From: an uncultured Eubacteriales bacterium
GTDB taxonomy: Bacteria; Bacillota; Clostridia; Oscillospirales; Oscillospiraceae
DNA length: 64,000 nucleotides
Direction of reading: 5' to 3'
Assembly (NCBI GenBank): GCA_958402445.1
Contig: CATXTO010000001.1
Span: 62,001 to 126,000, forward strand
Below the pieces are notes generated by a model, which searched no databases, was not told the DNA's origin, and saw nothing but the letters and a program-made list of their open reading frames with translations. Position 1 is the stretch's first letter. Each line of letters begins with the position of its first letter. Shown piece by piece: positions 25,419-33,715 of the stretch. A program made the position numbers and the translations under genes.

Positions 25419-25453
25419 GCAGCCTGTTCCGGTTACATACCGGAGCAGGCTGC
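25419..25453. terminator. Bidirectional terminator between comM and the 25500 lipoprotein
   Basis: A 14-bp stem (25419-25432 with 25440-25453) has TTTTA downstream on the plus strand and TCTTTTA on the minus strand, serving both converging genes. Confidence 0.8.
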
Positions 25454-25499
25454 CAGTTTTAGGGCTCAAAGCCTTAATGCGATATTTCAGGCTGTTTTT

Positions 25500-25901
25500 T
25501 TATGGCGTTTCTTTGGTAAATTCTTCTGATTCCCGTGCTGGTTCCATCTCAGCTGTGGTCGGTGGGACCCATTGCGTTTTGGTGACGGTGTCTAGCGTAA
25601 TACAAGGAAGCTTTCCTTCCACCGTCACATCGGTCAAGTAATCATAAGTGATTTGAACAAAATCCCCGGTTTCAAGACTGGTGCCGCCGTGTATCGAATG
25701 ATACTTAATTGCCAGTTGAGTTCCAGTGTCGTAGTGGTGGTCCTGATTCACAACGGTAATTGTTAAAAGTTTATCCTCTTTTGCGGTGATTTGTCCTACC
25801 AAGGTCGAATTGCCGCTGGGCAGGCGTTTGGAGAGAGAACAGGCGGTCAGGAAAAGAGATAGCACGCAAAGGCACAGAACAAGACTCCATTTTTGACGCA
25901 A
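25500..25901 (-). CDS. Small lipoprotein, function unknown
   Basis: The 133-residue protein has a lipoprotein signal peptide ending LFLTAC. The TTG start at 25901 follows AGGAGGG six bases upstream and gives RQKWSLVLCLCVLS; the ATG frame start at 25943 would lie ahead of that RBS. The mature part is a single beta-rich domain (LVGQITAKEDKLLTITVVN, later GDFVQITYDYLTDVTVEGK), like other DUF-type OB-fold lipoproteins of Clostridia. It stands alone under its own promoter. Confidence 0.7.
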   Translation of the reverse strand: MRQKWSLVLCLCVLSLFLTACSLSKRLPSGNSTLVGQITAKEDKLLTITVVNQDHHYDTGTQLAIKYHSIHGGTSLETGDFVQITYDYLTDVTVEGKLPCITLDTVTKTQWVPPTTAEMEPARESEEFTKETP

Positions 25902-25999
25902 TACAATCCCTCCTGACATACTTCCCGAGGTGTTTGCCCTCATGGGTCAATTTCGTAGTCCGGTCTTATGACGCCGGTGGCAACGAAAGTAGTACTTTT

Positions 26000-26028
26000 A
26001 TCATATCCCGGGTGTATGTGAAAATCAA
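26000..26028 (-). promoter_or_regulatory. Promoter for the 25901 lipoprotein
   Basis: On the minus strand TTGATT (26023-26028) and TATGAT (26000-26005) are 17 bp apart, about 90 bp before the TTG codon. Confidence 0.6.
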
Positions 26029-26078
26029 TGGAAGATATTATTAAGAATTCTGAATTCAACCAAGTGAATAAATTGGTC

Positions 26079-26124
26079 TTGACAAAACAAAATGTATCTG
26101 ATATGATTACAATACAAAGTGTAA
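26079..26124 (+). promoter_or_regulatory. Promoter and probable Rrf2 operator of the redox operon
   Basis: TTGACA (26079-26084) and TATGAT (26102-26107) are 17 bp apart. A TTACA/TGTAA inverted repeat with an 8-bp spacer (26107-26124) begins on the last base of the -10 box and covers the transcript start. The operon encodes an Rrf2 regulator, making this the natural operator candidate. Confidence 0.7.
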
Positions 26125-26155
26125 CAAAAACAAGTACAGATCTGGAGGCAAGCAC

Positions 26156-26596
26156 ATGAAGCGAAAGATACCCGGGATTCTGTTGGCACTTACTTTGCTT
26201 TTTTTAACGGCGTGCGCGGCAACGGCCGACAGGCCGGTACAACCAAACGAGGAGGCACCCAGTACAATGAACCAGCAGGTAGCGGGCCGATATAAAAAGA
26301 TTACGCCGGAGGAAGCAAAAACGAAAATGGACGCCGGTAATGTCACGATTGTGGATGTCAGAACCCAGTCGGAGTATGACGAGGGCTATATTCCTGGCGC
26401 GATCCTGGTCCCCAATGAGACGATTGGAGATACCCTGCCGGAAGCGCTGCCGAATCAGGAAGCTGTGCTCTTGGTCTATTGCCGCAGTGGCCGGCGCAGC
26501 AAAGAGGCGGCTGAGAAACTAGCCGCCTTGGGCTATCAAACCGTGTATGATTTCGGCGGAATCCTGGATTGGCCCTATGATATCGAACAGCCGTAA
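26156..26596 (+). CDS. Rhodanese-like lipoprotein
   Basis: The 146-residue protein has a lipoprotein signal peptide (LLFLTAC, Cys about 20) and a single rhodanese domain. It shows VTIVDVRTQSEYDEGYIPGA, the active-site loop YCRSGRRS with the catalytic Cys, and the closing VYDFGGILDWP. It would sit on the outer face of the membrane and move sulfane sulfur or reduce reactive sulfur species. It is the first gene of an operon with an Rrf2 regulator and an RclA-like flavoprotein, pointing to a role in redox or sulfur stress. Confidence 0.85.
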   Translation: MKRKIPGILLALTLLFLTACAATADRPVQPNEEAPSTMNQQVAGRYKKITPEEAKTKMDAGNVTIVDVRTQSEYDEGYIPGAILVPNETIGDTLPEALPNQEAVLLVYCRSGRRSKEAAEKLAALGYQTVYDFGGILDWPYDIEQP

Positions 26597-26631
26597 GTTC
26601 GTGCTAAAGGAAAAAAGGAGGTCGTAACTCA

Positions 26632-27051
26632 ATGGATAGTGCTTTTTGCGTGGCTGCCCACGCGCTGGTCTATCTCAACCATAAGGCGTGTATGCTCTCC
26701 AGCGAGGAGCTGGCAGAGAATATCTGTACCAATCCGGCCCGGGTCCGAAAGGTTATGGCTTGTTTAAAGCGGTCTGGACTGGTAGAAACCAAACAAGGAA
26801 ACGTGGGCGGCTATCTTTTTACTGCCGACCCGGCAAAAGTCACCCTGGCTCAGGTGGCAGAAGCGGTTCAGGCCCGCTTTGTGGAAGCCGGCTGGCACAG
26901 CGGCGACAGCGATATGGAGTGTTTGGTCGCATCTGGCATGGCGAGGCTCATGGACGGAATTTTTGCGGAACTGAACATGACATGTATGGAGCGTTTACAG
27001 CATATTGCGATTTCAGATTTGGACCGCAGCATTTTTCAACAGAAATTATAA
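26632..27051 (+). CDS. Rrf2 family transcriptional regulator
   Basis: The 139-residue protein has the Rrf2 winged helix (FCVAAHALVYLNHKACMLSS, then NPARVRKVMACLKRSGLVET and the wing GNVGGYLF). Cysteines after the wing (MECL near residue 103, MTCM near 123) could hold a sensor site, although the IscR-type three-Cys cluster is not obvious. AAAAGGAGG lies about 12 bases before ATG. It probably controls its own operon through the inverted repeat at 26107-26124. Confidence 0.85.
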   Translation: MDSAFCVAAHALVYLNHKACMLSSEELAENICTNPARVRKVMACLKRSGLVETKQGNVGGYLFTADPAKVTLAQVAEAVQARFVEAGWHSGDSDMECLVASGMARLMDGIFAELNMTCMERLQHIAISDLDRSIFQQKL

Positions 27052-27072
27052 ATGATGAAGGAGGAAAGGTTT

Positions 27073-28443
27073 ATGGAGCGCTATGATCATATTATTTTAG
27101 GGTTTGGCAAAGGGGGCAAGACCTTGGCCGGAGCGTTGGCGGCGCAGGGACAGCGTGTGGCGTTGGTGGAGCGGTCCCGGCAAATGTTCGGCGGCACCTG
27201 CATCAATGTCGCCTGTATTCCCACCAAGTTTCTGGAATACAGCGCCCGGCAATCCGCCGCACAGGGGGGTTCCTGGGAGGAAAGAGCGGAGCGATATCGC
27301 ACCGCTATTGTGGAAAAGCGGAAACTAACCGCCGGGCTTCGTCAGAAGAATTATGAAAAGGCTGCAATGGCCGGGGTGGAAGTTCTAGTGGGAGTCGCCA
27401 GCTTTCTGGACAGCCATCGTATCATGGTAGAGTTGGAGGATGGAAAAACAACGGAGCTTTGGGGACAGCAGATTTCTATCAACACAGGAGCCAGGCCCTA
27501 TTTGCCGCCCATCGCAGGCTTGGAGCAGAGCCGGTTTGTATTCACCAGTGAAACGCTGATGGAACTGGAACAACTGCCCCGGCAGCTGTTCATCCTTGGT
27601 GGCGGCTATATTGGAATGGAGTTCGCTTCCTACTTTACCAACTTTGGCGCTCAGGTCACCATTGTGCAGGACGGCCCTGTGGTATTGCCTCGGGAGGACC
27701 GGGAAATTGCCGTTGCGGTTTTGGAGAGTATGGAGCGGCGGGGCGTCCGCGTCCTTTGCAATGCCTCGGTGCAGTCGGTTCAGGACGGCCCGGACGGGGC
27801 GATTGTCACTGTGCGCACCGAGACCGGTTTGGAGACTCTGCAGCCGCAGGCGGTGCTGGTTGCCACAGGCCGCCGGCCCAACGTAAAGGAGCTGCAACCG
27901 ACGTTGGCTGGCGTTGCCCTGACAGAACGGGGCGCTATTCAGGTTAACCAGCGTCTGCAGACCTCTGTGCCGCATATTTGGGCTATGGGCGATGTCACGG
28001 GAGGACAGCAGTTTACCTATCTTTCCCTGGACGACAGCCGAATTGTGAAGTCTCAGTTGTTGGGCGATGGGACGCGCACCCTGCAAAACCGGGGCGTGGT
28101 GCCCTACAGCGTATTTCTGGACCCGCCGCTCTCCCGCGTTGGACTAACAGAGCAAGAGGCGAGGGAAAAGGGTTATGCAGTGAAGCTCGCTGTACTTCCT
28201 GCTGCGGCAATACCTAAGGCGAAGATTTTGCGGCAGACCACCGGGCTGCTCAAGGCCGTGGTGGATGCGAAAACGGACCGGCTTTTGGGTGTGCATCTAT
28301 TTTGCGCAGAGTCTCATGAGATGATTAACGAGGCCAAGCTCGTAATGGACCAGGAGCTTCCCTATACGGTCCTGCGAGACACGATCTTCACGCATCCAAC
28401 CATGAGTGAAGCGTGGAATGATCTGTTTTCCTCATTCCGGTAA
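27073..28443 (+). CDS. RclA-like pyridine nucleotide-disulfide oxidoreductase
   Basis: The 456-residue flavoprotein has the FAD site IILGFGKGGKTLAGAL, the redox disulfide motif GGTC-INVA-C-IPTK, the NAD(P)H site FILGGGYIGMEFAS, the ATGRRPN loop, WAMGDVTGG and the C-terminal dimerisation domain ending FTHPTMSEAW. The unusual GKGGKTLA start and the HPTMSE end match RclA, a Cu(II)-reducing enzyme for reactive-chlorine stress, better than dihydrolipoamide dehydrogenase. ATG 27073 with GGAGG eight bases upstream is preferred to the ATG at 27052. Confidence 0.82.
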   Translation: MERYDHIILGFGKGGKTLAGALAAQGQRVALVERSRQMFGGTCINVACIPTKFLEYSARQSAAQGGSWEERAERYRTAIVEKRKLTAGLRQKNYEKAAMAGVEVLVGVASFLDSHRIMVELEDGKTTELWGQQISINTGARPYLPPIAGLEQSRFVFTSETLMELEQLPRQLFILGGGYIGMEFASYFTNFGAQVTIVQDGPVVLPREDREIAVAVLESMERRGVRVLCNASVQSVQDGPDGAIVTVRTETGLETLQPQAVLVATGRRPNVKELQPTLAGVALTERGAIQVNQRLQTSVPHIWAMGDVTGGQQFTYLSLDDSRIVKSQLLGDGTRTLQNRGVVPYSVFLDPPLSRVGLTEQEAREKGYAVKLAVLPAAAIPKAKILRQTTGLLKAVVDAKTDRLLGVHLFCAESHEMINEAKLVMDQELPYTVLRDTIFTHPTMSEAWNDLFSSFR

Positions 28444-28447
28444 CGGT

Positions 28448-28488
28448 AAGCCAAGGCGCAGAGCTTTTGCTCTGCGCCCTGGCTTTAC
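28448..28488 (+). terminator. Terminator of the redox operon
   Basis: A 17-bp stem (28448-28464 with 28469-28485, one mismatch) with a TTTT loop begins five bases after the stop codon and ends in TTTAC. Confidence 0.85.
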
Positions 28489-28534
28489 AACTCACCAAAA
28501 AACTCGTTAGCCAAAGGGCACATAGGGAAGAAAA

Positions 28535-28569
28535 GCGTGAAAGGGAACCAATAGGGTTCCCTTTCACGC
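28535..28569. repeat. Perfect 15-bp hairpin in the gap before arcB
   Basis: Arms 28535-28549 and 28555-28569 are perfectly inverted and followed by TTTAT. No gene is visible in 28486-28653; the hairpin may be a second terminator. Confidence 0.6.
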
Positions 28570-28653
28570 TTTATCAAGACGTTTTTTAAACTTTCCCAAA
28601 AGGTTAAAAATGCCCTAGGTTGTCGAGAAGGCTTTTTCAACAGCCTGAAAAAC

Positions 28654-28685
28654 CAGAGGCGCAGAGTAAAAGCTCTGCGCCTCTG
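28654..28685 (-). terminator. Terminator of the arcA-arcB end of the fermentation operon
   Basis: CAGAGGCGCAGAG (28654-28666) pairs perfectly with 28673-28685. It shares GGCGCAGAGC with the stem at 28448-28485. On the minus strand the tail is GTTTTTCAGG. Confidence 0.75.
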
Positions 28686-28705
28686 ATTTGAATAAAAGCT
28701 GTTAC

Positions 28706-29698
28706 TTAGCAAAGTGTTGCATAAATTACAGCCTTAATGGTATGCATCCGGTTTTCCGCTTCGTCAAAAACCAAGGACCGCTTGGCTTCAAAGACCTCGT
28801 CCGTGACTTCCATCTCAGAGATACCGTATTTTTCCGCAATTTGTGCGCCGATGGTAGTGTTGGTATCGTGGAAGGAGGGCAGGCAGTGCATAAAAATGGC
28901 GGTGGGCTTGGCATTGGCCATAGCGGCGGCGTTCACCTGATACGGCTTCAGCAGGCGAATTCTGGATTCCCAGACCTCATCAGGTTCGCCCATGGATACC
29001 CAAATATCCGTGTATAGCACGTCGGCGTCTGCCGTGCCTTCTTTGACGTCTTCAGTCAGACGGATGGTGGCGCCGGTTTCTTGGGCGATTTTTCTGCACT
29101 CTTCCACCAAATCTTCCGCGGGGAAAAGCTCCTTGGGCGCGCAGGCGGTGAAGTGAAGGCCCATTTTAGCACAGGCCACCATAAGGGAGTTGCCCATATT
29201 GTTCCGGGCATCCCCCATGTAAGTAAAGCGGATTCCTTTTAGGTAACCAAAATGCTCCTCAATGGTGAGCAAATCCGCCAACATTTGCGTGGGATGGAAT
29301 TCGTCGGTCAGGCCGTTCCAAACGGGAACGCCGGCGTATTTTGCCAGGTCCTCCACGGTCTTTTGACTGTATCCGCGGTATTCGATGCCGTCGTACATCC
29401 GGCCTAAAACACGAGCAGTGTCCGCAATGGACTCCTTTTTCCCCATTTGAGAGCTGCCGGGATCCAGGTAGGTCACGCCCAGGCCCAAATCACGACCAGC
29501 CACCTCAAAGGAGCAGCGGGTTCTTGTCGAGGTTTTTTCAAACAGCAGGACAATGTTTTTTCCCTCCAAATAACGATGGGGCGCGCCGCTGCGCTTCATC
29601 CGCTTAAAATCCTTGCTGAGATCCAGCAGGTAGCGAATCTGGGCGGGGGTAAAGTCCAGGAGTTTCAGATAGCTTTTTCCGCGAAGATTGACAGGCAT
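28706..29698 (-). CDS. arcB: Ornithine carbamoyltransferase (catabolic type by context)
   Basis: The 330-residue enzyme has the carbamoyl-phosphate site FEKTSTRTRCSF, the FHPTQMLADL segment and the ornithine-binding HCLPSFHD loop. It interconverts citrulline plus phosphate with ornithine plus carbamoyl phosphate. It follows arcA by 19 bp, so the catabolic direction after arginine deiminase is likely. Carbamate kinase (arcC) and the arginine/ornithine antiporter (arcD) are not in the window. Biosynthetic ArgF cannot be excluded from sequence alone. Confidence 0.92.
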   Translation of the reverse strand: MPVNLRGKSYLKLLDFTPAQIRYLLDLSKDFKRMKRSGAPHRYLEGKNIVLLFEKTSTRTRCSFEVAGRDLGLGVTYLDPGSSQMGKKESIADTARVLGRMYDGIEYRGYSQKTVEDLAKYAGVPVWNGLTDEFHPTQMLADLLTIEEHFGYLKGIRFTYMGDARNNMGNSLMVACAKMGLHFTACAPKELFPAEDLVEECRKIAQETGATIRLTEDVKEGTADADVLYTDIWVSMGEPDEVWESRIRLLKPYQVNAAAMANAKPTAIFMHCLPSFHDTNTTIGAQIAEKYGISEMEVTDEVFEAKRSLVFDEAENRMHTIKAVIYATLC

Positions 29699-29717
29699 GG
29701 CAGATTTCCTTTCTTTC

Positions 29718-30944
29718 TTAGAGTTTGGTGTCGCGAATCAAAGGCATACTCATGCAGCGAGGACCGCCGCGGCCCCGGGAGAGCTCCCCGCTGGGAATCT
29801 TTAACACGGTGATGCCGTGGTCTTCCAAAATTTGGTTGGTGATATAATTCCGGTCGTAGGCGATCACCACACCGGGCCGGATGCAGAGGGTATTGGAGCC
29901 GTCGTTCCACTGCTCCCGCTGGGCTGCAATTTGGTCCTGACCGCCGCATTGAATCAGCGTTACTCGCTCCAGTCCAAGATAATGCGCCAGAGTTTCCGCT
30001 AGACCGGTTTGGAGCTGCCGCGCCACCAGCTGGCCTTTGGAGCCGCGCCGGACCTCAAAAATCTCTAAAATCGGTAGAATGGCGGGATGAACTACGAACT
30101 TATCCACATCTACCTGGGTCAGGACGGTATCCAAATGCATAAAAGCGCGCTTGCTGGGGATGCTCAGAGCCAAAATGGTTTGAATTTGGGAGGAGTCGCT
30201 ATCAAAAATGTTTTTGGCCAGCCGCTCAATGGCCTCCGGCATGGTTCGCTGAGAGATGCCGACGGCCAGGACGGTCTCCGAGAGATTCATGATATCCCCG
30301 CCCTCCAGGGCATAGGGGAGGTCCGGGGTGTAGTACAGCGGGACCTGCCCGGCATAGTCCCGGTGATACCGGAGGATGTAACTGCCGTAGAGGGTCTCCC
30401 GGCGCCGGGTGTCGGAGTACATATGATGCAATGCGGCGCCGCGCCCAATGGAGGCGAAGGGGTCCCGGGTGAAATACAGGTTGGGAATCGGCTCCAAGGC
30501 GAAGTCGGAGGTGCCATGCAGCAGGGCAGTCAGGGATTCCGGATACTCCAGCGTCAGGTCGGAGAAGGGAATTCCAGCCATGGTTTGCAGAACCATCTCA
30601 TGCACATCGGAAATTCCGCTGAGATATTCCTGGAGCTCCTTGCGATACCGGTGGGCGACACAGCCGCTTTTATGAATAAAGTCGTGGATGAACGCCTCTT
30701 TTAAGGCCTCGTCCTGAGTTAACGTCTCCGCCGTAAGCTGAGAAAGGTATACAACCTCTACGCCGTTATCCCGTAACACCTGGGCAAAACGATCATGCTC
30801 TAATTGTGCGCCCTTCAAATACGGAATATCGTCAAAGAGTAACCGTTCCAAAGAGCCGGGCACTAAGTGCTCCAGTTCCTGACCGGGGCGATGGAGCAGC
30901 ACCCGCCGCAGGGGTGCAATTTCACTGTGAACTTGAATTGGCAT
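29718..30944 (-). CDS. arcA: Arginine deiminase
   Basis: The 408-residue enzyme hydrolyses arginine to citrulline and ammonia. Family marks are FTRDPFASIGRGAALHHM, the EGGDIMNL segment with catalytic Glu/Asp, HLDTVLTQVD with the catalytic His, and the nucleophilic Cys397 in RGRGGPRCMSMPL. The ATG has AAAGGAG nine bases upstream. It starts 44 bp after the methylaspartate ammonia-lyase gene with no terminator or clear promoter between, so arginine and glutamate breakdown probably share transcription. Confidence 0.95.
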   Translation of the reverse strand: MPIQVHSEIAPLRRVLLHRPGQELEHLVPGSLERLLFDDIPYLKGAQLEHDRFAQVLRDNGVEVVYLSQLTAETLTQDEALKEAFIHDFIHKSGCVAHRYRKELQEYLSGISDVHEMVLQTMAGIPFSDLTLEYPESLTALLHGTSDFALEPIPNLYFTRDPFASIGRGAALHHMYSDTRRRETLYGSYILRYHRDYAGQVPLYYTPDLPYALEGGDIMNLSETVLAVGISQRTMPEAIERLAKNIFDSDSSQIQTILALSIPSKRAFMHLDTVLTQVDVDKFVVHPAILPILEIFEVRRGSKGQLVARQLQTGLAETLAHYLGLERVTLIQCGGQDQIAAQREQWNDGSNTLCIRPGVVIAYDRNYITNQILEDHGITVLKIPSGELSRGRGGPRCMSMPLIRDTKL

Positions 30945-30988
30945 ATGAGAGAACTCCTTTGGCTGGTGGATTTGATAGCATCGCCGGA

Positions 30989-32248
30989 TTAGTTTGCCCG
31001 GTTTTCCCGTGATTTCCGCAACGCCAAGATTCGTTGCATTTCATTGTAGACAATCATATAGCCCTCGTCAACACCCATGCCGGGTTTCGCCAGAATTTGA
31101 ACCGGCTGCGTGGCCATGGCGCAGTGCACGCAAACCTGAGCGCTGCGGTCCGTCTCGTTACAGGTTCCGCCCTGATAAGCGCCGATTCCCCGGGCTTTGC
31201 AATAGAGCACGGCTTCAATCGTGTTGTTAATGCCGCCCAAATCCGGCGTCTTGATCTGGACCATGTGGCCGGCCCGGTTGTCGGCAAACAGCTTGATATC
31301 CTCCAGGGTATTGCACCATTCGTCGGCAACCAACTCGACTTGGATGCCTCGACGGTCCAGCTCTGCTGTCAAGCCGGCCAACGCCGTTAGCTGGGCTTGG
31401 CGGTCACTGTCGCAGTCCATGGGGCCTTCAATGCGCAGATGGAAGGGCTTTGCCAGCTCCTCCAGTTTGGCCAAATAGTCGGCCATAGCGACATAGTTAT
31501 GATTTCCAAACAGGACTCCAATGGTGCCATAGACGTCGATATGGAGTACAGGCGCATAATTGGGATCCAGCCGTTTCTCCAAAATCCGGTTTCGGAGCCA
31601 GGTGACATAGTCAGCCAGCTTCTCTCCCTTAAGGCCCAGCTTTTCCTCCACATTGTTGATTAAAGCATGGGGAAGCACCGATGCGCCCTTGATGATCATC
31701 TTGTCTGCGTTGCTGTAACGGTCGTCGCCGGACTGGGTGAAGATAGGGATGGGGGCCGTCGCCACGGAGCAGCCGTACTCATCCGCCACCACTTCGCACA
31801 TCATCCTGGCTGTCGCCTTGGCTACGGCGTCCAAGATCGCCTGGGACAGGCCGTAACGCAGGGCGGTGTGCAGACGGCGTCCCTGGATGGTGATAGCCTC
31901 CATGTCCCGGCACAGCGTTTGAAAGGAATCAGCTTCTCGCCCCACCAAAACAGGCTTGATGTAAGCATCAATAAGGGGAATAAAGTCCTTAGCCAGGAAT
32001 AGGGGGTCCCGACCTCCGGCGCCGCTGTACTGAACCGCCGCACAGTCTCCCCAGGCAATTTGACCATCTTCCAGCACCAGCATGACGGAGATGGACTCGC
32101 CGGCTTGCCGCACGGACTGAAAGCCCTCCGTCACTGGCGTACCGGTATAAAACATCCCGTCATGACCGGCTCCGCCCTTGATGGCCCGCTGGTCGTCGAA
32201 ATAGAACCCGGTACGGCCAGGCGCACAAATGACATCTACAATTTTCAT
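30989..32248 (-). CDS. mal: Methylaspartate ammonia-lyase
   Basis: The 419-residue enolase-superfamily enzyme removes ammonia from L-threo-3-methylaspartate to give mesaconate. The sequence opens KIVDVICAPGRTGFYFDDQ, as in the clostridial enzyme. It has the catalytic-lysine segment VQIKTPDLGG and the metal-ligand strands HIDVYGTIG, LRIEGPMD and ELVADEWCN. It follows glmE by 15 bp. It is step two of the methylaspartate route from glutamate. Confidence 0.95.
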   Translation of the reverse strand: MKIVDVICAPGRTGFYFDDQRAIKGGAGHDGMFYTGTPVTEGFQSVRQAGESISVMLVLEDGQIAWGDCAAVQYSGAGGRDPLFLAKDFIPLIDAYIKPVLVGREADSFQTLCRDMEAITIQGRRLHTALRYGLSQAILDAVAKATARMMCEVVADEYGCSVATAPIPIFTQSGDDRYSNADKMIIKGASVLPHALINNVEEKLGLKGEKLADYVTWLRNRILEKRLDPNYAPVLHIDVYGTIGVLFGNHNYVAMADYLAKLEELAKPFHLRIEGPMDCDSDRQAQLTALAGLTAELDRRGIQVELVADEWCNTLEDIKLFADNRAGHMVQIKTPDLGGINNTIEAVLYCKARGIGAYQGGTCNETDRSAQVCVHCAMATQPVQILAKPGMGVDEGYMIVYNEMQRILALRKSRENRAN

Positions 32249-32263
32249 TGTTGCTGCCTCCTA

Positions 32264-33715
32264 TCAATATCTGGGCCGACCCACGAGCCGCCCCTTGCCG
32301 ATGGCGTATACGTCGTCGATCACCATTTGGAAGGAAACCTTCCGTTTCTCCGCCGCAGCCCGCTGGGCGATTTTGTCGGTATGGAAATCCTTCAACTCCT
32401 TGGTAAAAGGCAGATTTCCAATATTGAGAATTCGAACGGCGCCTTCATTGTCCCGCGCGGGAAGCAGGAGCCCGGCATTGGCGCGGCAGGGGGCGAAGGG
32501 AACGTCTAAAACGCCGGCCTTGACACCGCGGCATACACCTAAGGCAATATCGCCCTGCCCCAACTCGAAGCATTTATCCACAATGCAGCGGGTCTCTTGA
32601 CGAATGATTTCCTTTTCCTCTTCCAGACTTGCGTTGGCAAAGTTCTGGTCCGCCAACATATTGACGACCTGCTTGGTGCAGCGCAGCCCGGCGGCGTTTG
32701 CCTCCTTCGTGGGAATACCAATGGCCTCGTGGGGGGTTTTTACGATTACTTTTGTGGCCTTGGACAAGGCGGCAATGGTGCTGCCCAGAGAGATGACGCC
32801 AAAGGCCTTTGCCTCGTCCGCCGGGAAGCCGCCCATCCACTGGTGAAGCACGGTGGTAACGACAACGTCGTCATATCCATATTTCCGGAGGTATTCTTCT
32901 GTCAGGCCCTCCAGCGTCTGTACAGCAGCTACATCCTGAATTAAATTGCCGCATTGCCCATATCCCACCGTGATGTTTTTAACCCCTTGCTCCGCTGCCA
33001 GCAGCGCCTCGATAATTGCCACGGCATGGGAAATACAGGGAGGAACCAGAGTGCCGGTAAGAGGGCCGTAGGGTTCCCGGTTAATTGAAACGCCATTTTC
33101 CTCATAAAGCCCGGTGAGCCGGTCCACATATTGCCAGTCTTGAATGGTCCGCTCCAGGGGAATGTTTTTGCAGTAGGGCAGGTTGTAGGAGATACCTCCG
33201 CCTTCGTAACTGGTGAAGCCGCCGGCGTAGGCAATCTCCGTCAGCAGTCTGGCGTCCGGCGTACCGTGCCGCACCTGCAGCGGGACCTTTACGCTTTCCA
33301 CCACAACCCGGCACCCGGAGACGCCGTGGTTTACGGCCGGAAAGCCGTTGAGCATGGCGCGGCCCAGGCGCATGGACTCCCGGATTCCGTTTTCCGCCTC
33401 TTCATACCGGTTCTGGCGGGTATAGCTGTCGATGGTGGTGGGAAGCAGGTCGGCTTCGCCTTCGTCTTGCAGAAACTGCAAGAGCTTAATGTGTTCTTCA
33501 ATGACCGGCACACCGGCCCGGGGCTGCACTAAAGTGGTTTGATTGGTCTTCGCAGCAATCAGCTTATTGGAAAAGATTTTTTCCTTTGGAAGGGCCTTGT
33601 GAAATGCATAGGACTCCTCCAAGTTGACCTCCCGGCCGGTGGGCCATTGGGTGAGTACTTCGGTGCGGATTCGTTGAAATATGTCTTCAGGGAGTTTCTT
33701 GTTTTGAATCTCCAT
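32264..33715 (-). CDS. glmE: Glutamate mutase (methylaspartate mutase) subunit E
   Basis: The 483-residue TIM-barrel subunit binds substrate and, with GlmS and adenosylcobalamin, converts glutamate to 3-methylaspartate. Recognisable blocks are VLTQWPTGREVNLEES, QPRAGVPVIEEH, and GYGQCGNLIQDVAA, along with HQWMGGFPADEA. ATG 33715 is taken (AAGGAG about 12 bases upstream); the TTG codon just before it is the alternative. The start overlaps the glmL end by 29 bp. Confidence 0.95.
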   Translation of the reverse strand: MEIQNKKLPEDIFQRIRTEVLTQWPTGREVNLEESYAFHKALPKEKIFSNKLIAAKTNQTTLVQPRAGVPVIEEHIKLLQFLQDEGEADLLPTTIDSYTRQNRYEEAENGIRESMRLGRAMLNGFPAVNHGVSGCRVVVESVKVPLQVRHGTPDARLLTEIAYAGGFTSYEGGGISYNLPYCKNIPLERTIQDWQYVDRLTGLYEENGVSINREPYGPLTGTLVPPCISHAVAIIEALLAAEQGVKNITVGYGQCGNLIQDVAAVQTLEGLTEEYLRKYGYDDVVVTTVLHQWMGGFPADEAKAFGVISLGSTIAALSKATKVIVKTPHEAIGIPTKEANAAGLRCTKQVVNMLADQNFANASLEEEKEIIRQETRCIVDKCFELGQGDIALGVCRGVKAGVLDVPFAPCRANAGLLLPARDNEGAVRILNIGNLPFTKELKDFHTDKIAQRAAAEKRKVSFQMVIDDVYAIGKGRLVGRPRY

